Source: Microcella alkalica (lineage in GTDB: Bacteria > Actinomycetota > Actinomycetes > Actinomycetales > Microbacteriaceae). Taken from it: a DNA stretch of 64,000 nt. Of this stretch, positions 1-7,320 are shown piece by piece. Each line of letters begins with the position of its first letter. The stretch's first letter is position 1. Under the pieces are notes generated by a model. The model was not told the origin of the DNA, made no database searches, and saw only the letters and a list, made by a program, of their open reading frames with translations. The translations under genes and the position numbers were made by a program. The DNA is taken from positions 124,001 to 188,000 of the forward strand of contig NZ_JACGWX010000002.1 of assembly GCF_014137945.1 (NCBI RefSeq), given 5' to 3'.

Positions 1-261
1 ACGGCGTCGAACCTTCTATTCACCGACCTGCAGCTCTCGACCGCGCAACGACTCGGCGCCTCGGAGCTGCCCCTTCTCGGCGCGCAGGGCTACGGCGCGG
101 CCATCGGGAACCTCATCGCGCCTGGCAACATCGTCGCGGCCGCGGCGACCGTCAACCTCACCGGACGCGAGGGGGATGTTCTGCGCAGGACTCTTCCGTG
201 GGTGCTGCTGTGCACGGCGCTGGGAGGCGGGCTCGCGCTCATCCTGACGCTCGCCGGCTAG
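1..261 (+). CDS. lldP: L-lactate permease, C-terminal part (5' end outside window)
   Basis: Reading frame 1 is open from the first base to TAG at 259-261 (86 residues). It contains SNLLFTDLQ, then a glycine-rich GYGAAIGNLIAPGNI stretch and TGREGDVLRRTL, the order seen at the end of LctP/LldP permeases (SNVLFG..LQ, GG..GK.ISPQNI, GKEGD..R.TL), and closes with a hydrophobic segment. The family imports lactate or glycolate by proton symport. The rest of the gene lies upstream, so completeness cannot be judged. The family call comes from motif resemblance only. Confidence 0.75.
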   Translation, partial: TASNLLFTDLQLSTAQRLGASELPLLGAQGYGAAIGNLIAPGNIVAAAATVNLTGREGDVLRRTLPWVLLCTALGGGLALILTLAG

Positions 262-379
262 GCGCGCGTGCCGCTCCGCGATCGCGGGGCGGGGGCACCA
301 GGACCAAACCTCTGCCGTGACCGGGTCCGAACAGGGGACGGGCCTCCTTTCCGGCCCGCCGAGACAGGAGACCGTTCGC

Positions 380-604
380 ATGGAGACTCTGGTTCAACTG
401 CTGCCCCGACGCGGAGTGTGGATCGTTCGGGTCGAGGGACGCTCGCAGAGCATTCACGACAGCGAGGACGGGGCCCTGGAATCGGCGCGTGCCGTGCTGG
501 AGCGCACGGGCGGAATGATCCTCGTCCACAGCGCCACGGGAGCGATCGTGCACCGGGAGACCGTGGAGACCGCCATCGTTCATCGGGTACTCGCCCGGGT
601 GTGA
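380..604 (+). CDS. Small DUF2188-like protein
   Basis: A 74-residue protein starting METLVQLLPRRG. The chosen ATG has a purine-rich AGACAGGAGA sequence about 8 nt upstream; an in-frame upstream extension lacks one. It has the DUF2188 layout: an N-terminal strand with GVWIVRVEG, a SIHDSEDGALESARAV helix, and a LVHSATGAIVHRETV ending. Proteins of this type are small, soluble and of unknown function. It lies between the lactate permease gene and the integrated element, so it belongs to the chromosome rather than the element. Confidence 0.6.
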   Translation: METLVQLLPRRGVWIVRVEGRSQSIHDSEDGALESARAVLERTGGMILVHSATGAIVHRETVETAIVHRVLARV

Positions 605-624
605 GCGGCTGGAGGCCGACGAGG

Positions 625-655
625 AGTGCGGAAGGAGGGACTTGAACCCTCACGC
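625..655. repeat. Left attachment site (tRNA-Leu 3' end copy)
   Basis: 31 bp identical to 12602-12632. In the minus orientation it spells the T-arm and acceptor 3' strand of tRNA-Leu without the rest of the gene. This is the tRNA 3' fragment displaced when the element integrated, so the intact copy was rebuilt at the other end from element DNA. Confidence 0.9.
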
Positions 656-686
656 GGGCCTATTTCTGGCCTCAATCTAGAGCAAG

Positions 687-770
687 TTCCGCATGTTTCC
701 GGGCCTTTTGGGTCACGTTCGCTCACGTCGGCGTCAGCGATTGTATGGGGTTTGTGGGGTTTTCGTGGGG
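687..770 (+). repeat. Integrase arm-type repeats, left end
   Basis: Two motif classes seen again near the right end in the same orientation. The first, 687-712 (TTCCGCATGTTTCCGGG...), matches 12565-12590 at 22 of 26 positions. The second is a run of three GTGGGGTTT-like units at 744-770, matching the two units at 12511-12531. Repeats beside an att core on both sides fit arm-type binding sites for a tyrosine integrase. This is inferred from position and repetition only. Confidence 0.55.
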
Positions 771-796
771 AGCAGATGCCGCCGAACGCAGAAACC

Positions 797-823
797 GGGC
801 GAGCTGATCCGAAGACCAACCCG
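797..823 (+). repeat. 27-bp direct repeat flanking cargo cassette, copy 1
   Basis: GGGCGAGCTGATCCGAAGAC plus 7 more bases recur at 2140-2166 with two mismatches. The pair brackets exactly the three genes at 841-2087. Confidence 0.7.
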
Positions 824-840
824 CCCGCTCTGCACTTCAG

Positions 841-1251
841 CTAGTAGCGCTCGAGATCCATCTGGTACAGCGCCTCGAGGTGCTCGGGGCAGTATGACGG
901 CACCGCCGCGAGCGTCAGGGCCTCCGCCCGCATTGTGTTCGTCACGCTCTCTACGAATGCGTAGATGTTTCCCTCTTGCGAGATGAGACCGCACGCAGCT
1001 TGACCGAGGGAGACCAGATCGGCAGGCGACGAACTTGCGTACAGGCCGGGATCGAGGAGGCGCAACGACTCGAGGAATGCGTCGTCGTCGCCATTGTCGA
1101 TCGAGGGTGACTGCTCCGGGGCCGATGATGCCTGCGTGGGCTCAACGGCGTCCAGTGCGGGTGTCGGTTGAGCATCGGGGGTCTCAGAGACGATCGTGCA
1201 ACCCGCAGTCACCAAAACCAGTAGCGCCACGAAGTGAAGAGATCTCCTCAT
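841..1251 (-). CDS. DUF732-like lipoprotein (element cargo)
   Basis: A 136-residue protein. It opens MRRSLHFVALLVLVTAGC: two arginines, a hydrophobic core and a lipobox V-T-A-G-C, so it is a predicted lipoprotein exported by Sec and anchored to the outer face of the membrane. A Thr/Pro/Ser-rich linker follows. The C-terminal half (DDAFLESLRLLDPGLY, LVSLGQAACGLISQEGN, YCPEHLEALY) has the DUF732 pattern with two conserved cysteines. The ATG is preceded by TACTGT at 6 nt (minus strand), a leaderless-type -10, and no ribosome binding site. Function is unknown; surface-exposed lipoproteins on prophages sometimes act in superinfection exclusion, which is only a possibility here. Confidence 0.75.
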   Translation of the reverse strand: MRRSLHFVALLVLVTAGCTIVSETPDAQPTPALDAVEPTQASSAPEQSPSIDNGDDDAFLESLRLLDPGLYASSSPADLVSLGQAACGLISQEGNIYAFVESVTNTMRAEALTLAAVPSYCPEHLEALYQMDLERY

Positions 1252-1359
1252 GGCTGCACAGTACCTCTCAGGAAACGAATAGCCCAGCGCAGGACGGCGA
1301 CCCGGCGTAGCCTTCTCTCGCAGTAGGCCGGACTGGTCCACACCCTCGAGGAGCACACC

Positions 1360-1707
1360 GTGACCGCCTGGCACCCCGTACTAGCCGCCCACGAGCAAAC
1401 ACCCGGCGTGTGGTTCCTGACCGCGCAGACGGGCGCGTACGCCGCCGTGCGGCTGATTGAGATCGCGGGGGATCGCGGATACCGGGCCACCACCTACGCA
1501 CAACCGCGGCGTTTCATCGGCTACCGACGCACCCTACGCAGCGGGTGCGAGCTCGCACACCAAAACTGGATCAAACAACACGGGCCACACCCCGACCCGG
1601 CAACTATCTATCCGAACCTAAACGGCGACCGTGGCGCGGTACTCGCCAGCGGCGCTAGCCTCACGACATGGGAAGAATCGGCCTCATCTTTGGAGGAGCG
1701 GCGCTAG
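1360..1707 (+). CDS. Conserved hypothetical protein, element cargo
   Basis: A 115-residue protein from GTG, with GAGGAG 6 nt upstream. The N-terminal 75 residues (WHPVLAAHEQTPGVWFL, YAAVRLIEIAGDRGYRATTY, FIGYRRTLRSGCELAH) resemble a small protein I associate with actinobacterial integrated elements and of unknown role. The region after about residue 76 looks unstructured. The last 40 bases overlap the next gene. No transmembrane segment or catalytic motif is visible. Confidence 0.6.
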   Translation: MTAWHPVLAAHEQTPGVWFLTAQTGAYAAVRLIEIAGDRGYRATTYAQPRRFIGYRRTLRSGCELAHQNWIKQHGPHPDPATIYPNLNGDRGAVLASGASLTTWEESASSLEERR

Positions 1708-2087
1708 GTGCTCTTGTGGGCGCGGGAGCAACGATCGGACTGTACGACGCCTCGGTAGTTGCCACGCAGCGGGAGCAACTGGAAAGCCTCTCGATTTTGG
1801 CTCGTGGGTACAGTGACACTCTCGACGAAGTTTATGAGGATGCGTATCGAGCTCTCGACGATTGTCACGTCATCATCGGCGACGCAGTCGATGCGGGTGC
1901 CGAGATGGCCGCGGCTTACGAAGACAGTCGACGAGCAGTGGATGACTTCTTCACCCCAGGCCTATTCCAAGCGGGCGACGCGGACTTTCTTTATTTTTCG
2001 CTGTCACTCGCAGACGAACAGCGATACGGAGCGGACTCGTTAATCGAAGCGATTCGCTTCACTGATTCAGATTGCTTCTCATTCTGA
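1668..2087 (+). CDS. Membrane-anchored hypothetical protein, element cargo
   Basis: A 139-residue protein with a single N-terminal hydrophobic segment rich in glycine and alanine (residues about 4-25, IGLIFGGAALGALVGAGATI), then a soluble, mostly helical acidic domain (YSDTLDEVYEDAYRALDDC, AEMAAAYEDSRRAVDDFF). It is probably tethered to the membrane with the C-terminal domain outside, though topology is not certain. TAGCCT ends 6 nt before the ATG, the leaderless pattern seen elsewhere in the window. Base composition is lower in GC than the flanking chromosome, in keeping with acquired cargo. Not recognised as a known family. Confidence 0.65.
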   Translation: MGRIGLIFGGAALGALVGAGATIGLYDASVVATQREQLESLSILARGYSDTLDEVYEDAYRALDDCHVIIGDAVDAGAEMAAAYEDSRRAVDDFFTPGLFQAGDADFLYFSLSLADEQRYGADSLIEAIRFTDSDCFSF

Positions 2088-2139
2088 TGGATGCAAGGCG
2101 GTCATGCACGGCAATACATCCGGTAAACCTCGAAAAGGC

Positions 2140-2166
2140 GGGCGAGCTGATCCGAAAACCGACCCG
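2140..2166 (+). repeat. 27-bp direct repeat flanking cargo cassette, copy 2
   Basis: 25 of 27 positions match 797-823 in the same orientation. It lies in the otherwise featureless 153 bases between the plus-strand cargo genes and the convergent SHOCT gene. Confidence 0.7.
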
Positions 2167-2240
2167 AACCGGCGCTTCCGCCCCCTTTCGCTGCGAGCAC
2201 CACTCGCGACCATGGAGGTCAACCGGATGTAGACAGCCAC

Positions 2241-2762
2241 CTACATCCGCGCAAGAAGCTCGGTCTTCTTCGCGGCGAACTCCTCTTCTGTGAGGACACC
2301 AGCATCCCGAAGACTCGCAAGCTTTTCTAGTTGAGCTGCAACGTCGACGAGCGGCGCAGCTACCGCAGCTGCCACTGGCTCCGCCGGCGCAAGCTGGCCG
2401 TCCAAGGGCCGACCCAAAATCAGCCGAGTGAGAGTGTCCTGCACGGTCTTCGCTTCAGCGTGCGAAACGCGGAAATCGACTGTGTTGCCCGCCGTGATGA
2501 CCGACACACGAGAATTGAGCATCCCATCCCGCGCGGTCGTCACCGACGTAATCGACTTGATTGGGATCATCTCGGAGCCCGCCTTGCCGTTCTTCACGCC
2601 GGTGGCAAGCATTGAAAGCCCCACGGTCATAATCCCAGCCGTCACCTTGGCGCCCGAAACACCGCGGGCAACATTCCACTCAACCCGATCCGCGTAAATG
2701 CTGACCTTCGCATTCTTCCCCGCAACATGTGATGTGAACTGGTGCAACGGTGAGTCAGTCAT
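2241..2762 (-). CDS. SHOCT-domain protein with PH-like N-terminal domain
   Basis: A 173-residue protein. The start ATG is chosen for the AGGGGAA sequence 6-7 nt upstream. The N-terminal part (VAGKNAKVSIYADRVEWN, SEMIPIKSITSVTTARDG, NTVDFRVSHAEAKTVQDTL) looks like a bacterial PH-type beta domain. A short Ala/Pro linker leads to a C-terminal SHOCT motif (LEKLASLRDAGVLTEEEFAAKKTELLAR), a short helical oligomerisation module found at protein ends. A hydrophobic stretch (VTAGIMTVGLSMLAT) sits within the N-terminal domain. This architecture is widespread in actinobacteria and their phages; the role is unknown. It is the last minus-strand gene of the element. Confidence 0.7.
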   Translation of the reverse strand: MTDSPLHQFTSHVAGKNAKVSIYADRVEWNVARGVSGAKVTAGIMTVGLSMLATGVKNGKAGSEMIPIKSITSVTTARDGMLNSRVSVITAGNTVDFRVSHAEAKTVQDTLTRLILGRPLDGQLAPAEPVAAAVAAPLVDVAAQLEKLASLRDAGVLTEEEFAAKKTELLARM

Positions 2763-2999
2763 AGCGGTTCCCCTATCGGTGGTTTGCGCTGAGCGTAGCC
2801 GAGCGATTGTCGGCTCGCACCTGGTGAATGAGGAACCTCGACAGAAGACGTGCCGCGATGTCTGATTCGCCGCACACTCTGACCGAAAGGTCACATCGCC
2901 TAGAGCCCACCACGGGCACACCCGGAACCACTTACGACCCGGGCACCCACCCCCCAGCCCCCCTCACGCGGAGCGGCCACAGCACACCCTCACAGGGGC

Positions 3000-3260
3000 C
3001 TAAACGGGCTCGATACCGGGGTCCCACGGACGATCCGCGAACACGTAACACTCCTCGAAGAACCGTTCCAACTCGCCACCCGGCCAGCCATGCACTTCCG
3101 CGAACAGTTGGCGCTGCTCCAACCAGTCATCCCGTCGAGCCGTCCATTCATCCCACGCCGCCACGCGCTCCCAGTACGGGGCAGAGAAGTCATCTACGAA
3201 CGGCTTGAACGTGCGCAACCCCTGGTTGTCACCCTTGAACACCGCAACGCGGCGTCTCAC
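3000..3260 (-). CDS. Small phage protein coupled to the terminase-like gene
   Basis: An 86-residue protein starting MRRRVAVFKGDNQGLRTFKP. The GTG start overlaps the TGA of the preceding gene as GTGA, which decides the start; the frame stays open upstream but that part is low-complexity shadow sequence. It is rich in aromatic residues (WERVAAWDEWTARRDDWLEQRQLF), ends acidic, and has no membrane segment. Short proteins of this composition occur next to small terminase genes in actinophages. A role in packaging or head assembly is only guilt by association. Confidence 0.65.
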   Translation of the reverse strand: MRRRVAVFKGDNQGLRTFKPFVDDFSAPYWERVAAWDEWTARRDDWLEQRQLFAEVHGWPGGELERFFEECYVFADRPWDPGIEPV

Positions 3261-3601
3261 GACACGCTCCTCAGCGCGTACACGCCCCGCACGCCCCTCG
3301 AGCGCGGCAAAGCGTCCTCCTCCAACCCGGGAACCTGCAACGTCGCCAGAAGCCGCGCAAGCGCCAACTGCTGCTGACGGATCTCCGCCACCGCCGGATG
3401 CAGGCGTGAGCCCTGCGACGAATCCAACATCAACCCGTCCCCCTCCAGCCGGGCACGCAAGGTCGCGATCGTGTCCCGAACCCGGCACGCCTCCTCCAAC
3501 TGAGCCGCCTCATGCTCCGCAGGTTCGAACTCCTCCAACACGGCATCCCACAGCTTCCGCCCGGGCTTCCCCAGACCAACCGGTGCACGTCTGACGCTCA
3601 T
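3257..3601 (-). CDS. Phage terminase small subunit-like protein
   Basis: A 114-residue protein. The ATG follows AGGAATCCTTG; a TTG one codon upstream is an alternative start. Sequence order: GLGKPGRKLWDAVLEEFEPAEHEAAQLEEAC, then a helix RDTIATLRARLEGDGLML, then HPAVAEIRQQQLALARLLATLQVPG. This layout (aromatic helix, charged helix, HP.v.E.r.Q...l.rl) is that of P27/actinophage small terminase subunits, which recognise phage DNA and recruit the large ATPase-nuclease. No large subunit follows; the next coupled gene encodes only 86 residues. In a satellite, a private small subunit would redirect a helper's large terminase to the satellite genome. Confidence 0.65.
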   Translation of the reverse strand: MSVRRAPVGLGKPGRKLWDAVLEEFEPAEHEAAQLEEACRVRDTIATLRARLEGDGLMLDSSQGSRLHPAVAEIRQQQLALARLLATLQVPGLEEDALPRSRGVRGVYALRSVS

Positions 3602-3688
3602 CAAGGATTCCTAACTGTCATTCCAGGGCCGATCGTTTCGGACTTCTGCGGGGGTAAAGGCCTTATGCCGTCGGGGGTGCCGCTGGCA

Positions 3689-3714
3689 GGGGGTGGGGGG
3701 GGTGGGGGGGTGGG
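3689..3714 (+). repeat. G-run tract (G5-T-G8-T-G7-T-G3)
   Basis: Four uninterrupted G runs separated by single T residues on the plus strand, hence C runs in the minus-strand transcript. It lies in the 162-base gap between the tape-measure stop and the terminase-like start. The pattern satisfies the canonical G-quadruplex rule with one-base loops, and the 7- and 8-base homopolymers are prone to slippage. No gene in this gap is well supported. Confidence 0.85.
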
Positions 3715-3763
3715 TGTTATCAGCGGGGGATACTTTTGCCGTTCTCGGCCGTGACAGTTGCCA

Positions 3764-5752
3764 TTAGTAAGCCAACCTTCCGCCCAAGATCTGATCGATC
3801 TTCTGGACAACTACCATCGGGTCAGCGCCGGACACATAGAACGTGTTGCCTTCCTGGCGTTTAGCGCCGCTCGAGCCGATTGCCTCCCCGATCTGGGAGA
3901 GGACGGTCGGGGAAAGGGGGATGACGGCTTCATCGAAGCGGCCCTCTCCGACGTTGACGATGCGTCCACCGGCAGACCGGTTGATGACTGCACCCTGCGC
4001 GAGGCGCGGAATTTTGCCGATCTTCAAGTTGATTGCGCCGCCGGTAGCATTCGACACTGCACCGGCAATACCGTTAATGCCGCCAATAACTCCGTTGATC
4101 AGGTCAATGACAACATTCATTACACCTCGAACGACACCCTTTATGCCTTCGAAGATGCCGGTGAAGATTTGGACGATCCCGGACCATGCTTGTTTCCAGT
4201 TGCCGGTGAACACTCCGGTGATGAAGTCGATGAGGCCGCGCATGATCTGCGTGGCGGCTTGGATTGCTCCGCCGAGCCATACGGCGAGGGATTCGACGAC
4301 GGCCATGATCGGCGGCAGGAGCAACTTGATTGCGGTCAGGAACGGCTTGAGGGCCATTCCGATGAGCATGGCGAACAATCCGATGAGGGGCTGAAGGATT
4401 GTTGCGACCAGCTGCAGCAGGGGTGCGACGAGGGCGAGTATTGGGGGAATTATCGGTGCGATTGCGCCGAGCAGGGCACTGAAGATCGGGACCACCTGGG
4501 TGAGGAGTGCTGCGAGCAGGGGGAGCACCATGTCGATGAGGGGCAGGAGTGCTGCGATGTTGTTCTGCACGATCGGGATAAGTGCGTCCATCACGGGGGT
4601 GAGGGCTGTGACGATCGCAGACACCACTACGAGCACCGCGCCGACGATCGCCCCGAATACTGGGATGAGTGCGTTTATGACGGGCAGGAGCGCTGTGGCG
4701 AGGGTTGCGACGAGGGGGATCACGGCGGCGACGATCTGACTGAATAGGGCCGCGATCTGGGGCATGAGCGGGCCGAGGGTTTGGAACAGGATCGCCAAGG
4801 GTGAGAATGAGGTCACCATTCCGAGGATCTGGCCGAGGTCGACGGTTGTGAGGAACTTCGCGAGGGATTCGATCGCGGGCACGAGGAACGCGCCGATCTT
4901 CTCGCCCACTGATCCGGCGACGGATTCGACGGGTCCGAGCGCTGTTGCGATCGCGGCGAACAGGGGTGGCAGGGCTGAGAAGGTGGGGCCGAGGAACCCG
5001 GCACCGATCCGGCCTAGTGCGGCTCCGACGTTCGCCATCGCGCCTGAGAATGTGGCACCGGACGAGAGAGCAGCGCCGCCGAGCCCGCCCTCCATAGCTG
5101 CCTGGAAGGTCGCGAAGTCGATCTCACCCCGCGACGCCATCTCAGACGCCTTCTCCGCAGTCACGCCGAGCTGATCGGCAATCAGAGCCAACGCGGGCAC
5201 ACCCGCGTCCTGCAGCTGGTTGATGACATCCATTTGCACCTTGTTCGATGCGGCAACCTTGCCAAAGATGGCGCCCATCGAACCAAGGTCCGTGCCGGCG
5301 ATCGTGGCAGAGTCCGCAACGAGTTTCAGGGTGCGCTCGAGATCCTTACCGGGCTTCACGCCAGCCGCCACAGCAGACGCGGCAACCTGCCCCGCATCAC
5401 CCAAACCGAACGCGGTGCCCTTCACGGACGCGAGAGCGTTCGCCATGATCTGATCCACAGACTCGGCGGAGTGCCCCAACCCGGTAAGGGTCGCGTTCGC
5501 CTGATCCAGTGCGGACAGGCGTCCGAACCCTTTCACGAGGCTTGCAGTGATGCCGCCGGCCACAACTGCGCCGATGCCGAGCGCGCCGCCCTTGAGTACG
5601 CTCCCGACGGAGGAGAGCAGCTTGGAGCCGAGAGTGCTGCCACCCTTGGACGCCTCCTTGCCGGACGCGTCGAATGCTTCCCGGACGGACTGTTTCAGGT
5701 CACCCGTAGAGGCAACGACGCTGATGTAGGCAGTGGCTAGCTCTATGGCCAT
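3764..5752 (-). CDS. Phage tail tape-measure protein
   Basis: A 662-residue protein, MAIELATAYISVVASTGDLKQ. The N-terminus has the typical tape-measure start (strand, then a long Ala/Gly/Ser helix region). Residues about 60-300 match the phage tape-measure core (ATLTGLGHSAESVDQIMANALASVKGTAFGLGDAG, GVPALALIADQLGVTAEKASEMASRGEIDF). Then comes a long hydrophobic section of alternating Ile/Leu/Ala helices. The C-terminal 50 residues carry a short strand region with DPMVVVQKIDQILGG. The family sets tail length and is ejected with the DNA; at roughly 0.15 nm per residue this predicts a tail near 100 nm. It is the only tail gene seen, and it lies upstream rather than downstream of the terminase-like gene. 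Confidence 0.88.
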   Translation of the reverse strand: MAIELATAYISVVASTGDLKQSVREAFDASGKEASKGGSTLGSKLLSSVGSVLKGGALGIGAVVAGGITASLVKGFGRLSALDQANATLTGLGHSAESVDQIMANALASVKGTAFGLGDAGQVAASAVAAGVKPGKDLERTLKLVADSATIAGTDLGSMGAIFGKVAASNKVQMDVINQLQDAGVPALALIADQLGVTAEKASEMASRGEIDFATFQAAMEGGLGGAALSSGATFSGAMANVGAALGRIGAGFLGPTFSALPPLFAAIATALGPVESVAGSVGEKIGAFLVPAIESLAKFLTTVDLGQILGMVTSFSPLAILFQTLGPLMPQIAALFSQIVAAVIPLVATLATALLPVINALIPVFGAIVGAVLVVVSAIVTALTPVMDALIPIVQNNIAALLPLIDMVLPLLAALLTQVVPIFSALLGAIAPIIPPILALVAPLLQLVATILQPLIGLFAMLIGMALKPFLTAIKLLLPPIMAVVESLAVWLGGAIQAATQIMRGLIDFITGVFTGNWKQAWSGIVQIFTGIFEGIKGVVRGVMNVVIDLINGVIGGINGIAGAVSNATGGAINLKIGKIPRLAQGAVINRSAGGRIVNVGEGRFDEAVIPLSPTVLSQIGEAIGSSGAKRQEGNTFYVSGADPMVVVQKIDQILGGRLAY

Positions 5753-5794
5753 GGTGGTGCTCCCTCTGTAGTTGTGCCGCGCCCGACAGGGGCG

Positions 5795-6067
5795 CTAGAT
5801 GCTCATTGCTTCCGTGCGGATCAGGTCGAGTTGCCGTTCGGCCTCGACGAGCCCTTCCGGGGATGCGTTACGCAGTGCGATCGCCAAATGCGTTTGATAG
5901 CCGAGCGCGTAGCTGAGGATCGCGACCGCATCGGGTCGGTTCGTCAGGTGAAATACGGCGATGTTCTCGGCGTCCTCGGGATGCTCGAGGAGCTGCACGA
6001 CCATCGCGGCGGCAATCGCGTATGCGTCGCGCGCATCCGGTTTCCGGTGGAACAGGTGCCGGATCAC
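5795..6067 (-). CDS. Hypothetical protein upstream of tape measure
   Basis: A 90-residue protein, MIRHLFHRKPDARDAYAIAA. The GTG start overlaps the TGA of the preceding gene (GTGA), so translation is coupled. Mostly helical, with one region of mixed hydrophobicity (AYAIAAAMVVQLLEH). Not recognised. By position it could be a tail-assembly chaperone, but no slippery frameshift arrangement with its neighbour is visible. Confidence 0.6.
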   Translation of the reverse strand: MIRHLFHRKPDARDAYAIAAAMVVQLLEHPEDAENIAVFHLTNRPDAVAILSYALGYQTHLAIALRNASPEGLVEAERQLDLIRTEAMSI

Positions 6068-6606
6068 TGCGGCGGCTGATACGCGAGCTCGCGCGTCAGA
6101 TCGAACGGGGTATCCCGGAACGCCGTCAGCGCGGTGAGGTCCCGCAACGCTTCCGCCTTGCTCGGATCGGACTTCTCGAACGCCTCGAGAGTTCCGAGGA
6201 ACCGCATCGCCACTGCTCGACGCACCACCGCTGTTGCGAGCCCCTCATCGCGGGTCACCTTCGCCCGCTCGAACAAGCGCAGAGCCTCAGCATCCGACTC
6301 GAGCTGTTCGGCACGGTCCGCAGCGTCGCGAATCGCGATCACATCACTGCTGGAGGACACTTCACCGAACACGCGTCGCTCCAGCGACAGGATCCGTTCG
6401 TCGACGATCTTCTCCTCCTGGGCGCGGAGAGCTTTGATCGCGGCTATCGCCTTCTCGCGGTCGCCGCGAATCTGGTCATCCTGCCCCTCGACGCTCAGCA
6501 GAGCATTCGCGCGAACCGCGTTCAACAGCGTCCAAACGTTGTCTCGATGTTTCTGCGCCTGATTCCGCAACGCGTCGAGCTGCTTATCAATATCTGTGAG
6601 TGCCAT
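6064..6606 (-). CDS. Coiled-coil hypothetical protein of the element
   Basis: A 180-residue protein. The start is fixed by a strong AAGGAG 7-8 nt upstream. It is almost entirely helical and charged (DIDKQLDALRNQAQKHRDNVW, EKAIAAIKALRAQEEKIVDERILSLERRVFG, DAADRAEQLESDAEALRLFERA), so a coiled coil is likely. There is no membrane segment. It precedes and overlaps the 90-residue gene upstream of the tape measure. Family unknown; a structural or chaperone role is inferred from place only. Confidence 0.65.
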   Translation of the reverse strand: MALTDIDKQLDALRNQAQKHRDNVWTLLNAVRANALLSVEGQDDQIRGDREKAIAAIKALRAQEEKIVDERILSLERRVFGEVSSSSDVIAIRDAADRAEQLESDAEALRLFERAKVTRDEGLATAVVRRAVAMRFLGTLEAFEKSDPSKAEALRDLTALTAFRDTPFDLTRELAYQPPQ

Positions 6607-6607
6607 A

Positions 6608-7006
6608 TCATTGTCTCCTTGACCGCCAGTGGGCGAGTTCTTCCCGCGAAATCCGATAACGTCCGTCCGGGCATTCCGCAACCAGATCGCCGCGCCCAAT
6701 TGCTGCGCGGACTCCTCGGTCTGTGATTCCCGTTATGGCTGCCACTTGTGTGGTTGACAGCCAGTTCAATTGTGGGTCGAGTTCCGGTTTAGCCGCTTCA
6801 CTGGTTCCGGTTACGGAAACACGCCACTGTAAATCTGCTCTCCGCATGGCAAGCAGCACCGCGTCAACCTCGGGGTCAAATCCGCGATGCGCTAAACGGA
6901 ATTCGTCCAATTTGGCGTGACGGTTCAGCACGGCGGCGACTCTCGCCGGCATGATGACGACCATCCCGTCGGCGTGCACGTAATGCTCCGGGGTGCGGTT
7001 CACCAT
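6608..7006 (-). CDS. Helix-turn-helix DNA-binding protein of the element
   Basis: A 132-residue protein. The C-terminal third (WLSTTQVAAITGITDRGVRAAI, then GRGDLVAECPDGRYRISREELAHW) is an excisionase/MerR-like winged HTH: a helix-turn-helix followed by a short wing and the RISREEL helix. The N-terminal 75 residues have no recognised motif. Its start overlaps the end of the preceding small gene and its stop abuts the next start. It could be a second recombination-directionality factor or a regulator of the downstream tape-measure genes. Confidence 0.7.
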   Translation of the reverse strand: MVNRTPEHYVHADGMVVIMPARVAAVLNRHAKLDEFRLAHRGFDPEVDAVLLAMRRADLQWRVSVTGTSEAAKPELDPQLNWLSTTQVAAITGITDRGVRAAIGRGDLVAECPDGRYRISREELAHWRSRRQ

Positions 7007-7191
7007 GAGCGCACCGCATACGTTGCACGGAACTGGTCGATCTTTCGAGCCTGCTCACGCTCCCGCCTACGCTCCTCGTCCCGGTTGCGCCACTTCGCCC
7101 ACTGCTGGTGAAGATCCGCCGCCATCGCATCGAACGAGCTCCGCTCGAACCTCACTGCCCGCGTTTGTTCCGAATGGGTTCTACGAGGCAT
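7000..7191 (-). CDS. Small basic helical protein of the element
   Basis: A 63-residue protein, MPRRTHSEQTRAVRFERSSF. The ATG at 7191 is chosen because GAGGAG sits 7 nt upstream; a GTG 12 codons earlier lacks a comparable site. The middle and end are a highly charged helix (WAKWRNRDEERRREREQARKID). The stop overlaps the start of the HTH gene by 7 bases. Unknown function. Confidence 0.5.
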   Translation of the reverse strand: MPRRTHSEQTRAVRFERSSFDAMAADLHQQWAKWRNRDEERRREREQARKIDQFRATYAVRSW

Positions 7192-7320
7192 TGGGCGGCT
7201 CCTCAATGTGCAGGAGGCTGTATTCACGATTCAATCCCTCACAAGCAACACAGCGCGGCAAGAAAACTTCGCCATAATGCCGATAACAGCGAGCACCTTT
7301 GTCATTGTGTCCACCAAGCA

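Noticed and set aside
3601-3810. Minus-strand 69-residue proline-rich ORF across the C tract, whose TGA overlaps the terminase-like ATG
   Set aside because: The polyproline run is a product of the homopolymer, no ribosome binding site was seen, and its start lies in the tape-measure gene. The TGATG overlap is the only support.
3758-4747. Plus-strand 329-residue ORF rich in Asp, Glu, Cys and His
   Set aside because: It is the antisense shadow of the tape-measure gene; the odd composition follows from codons of hydrophobic residues read backwards.
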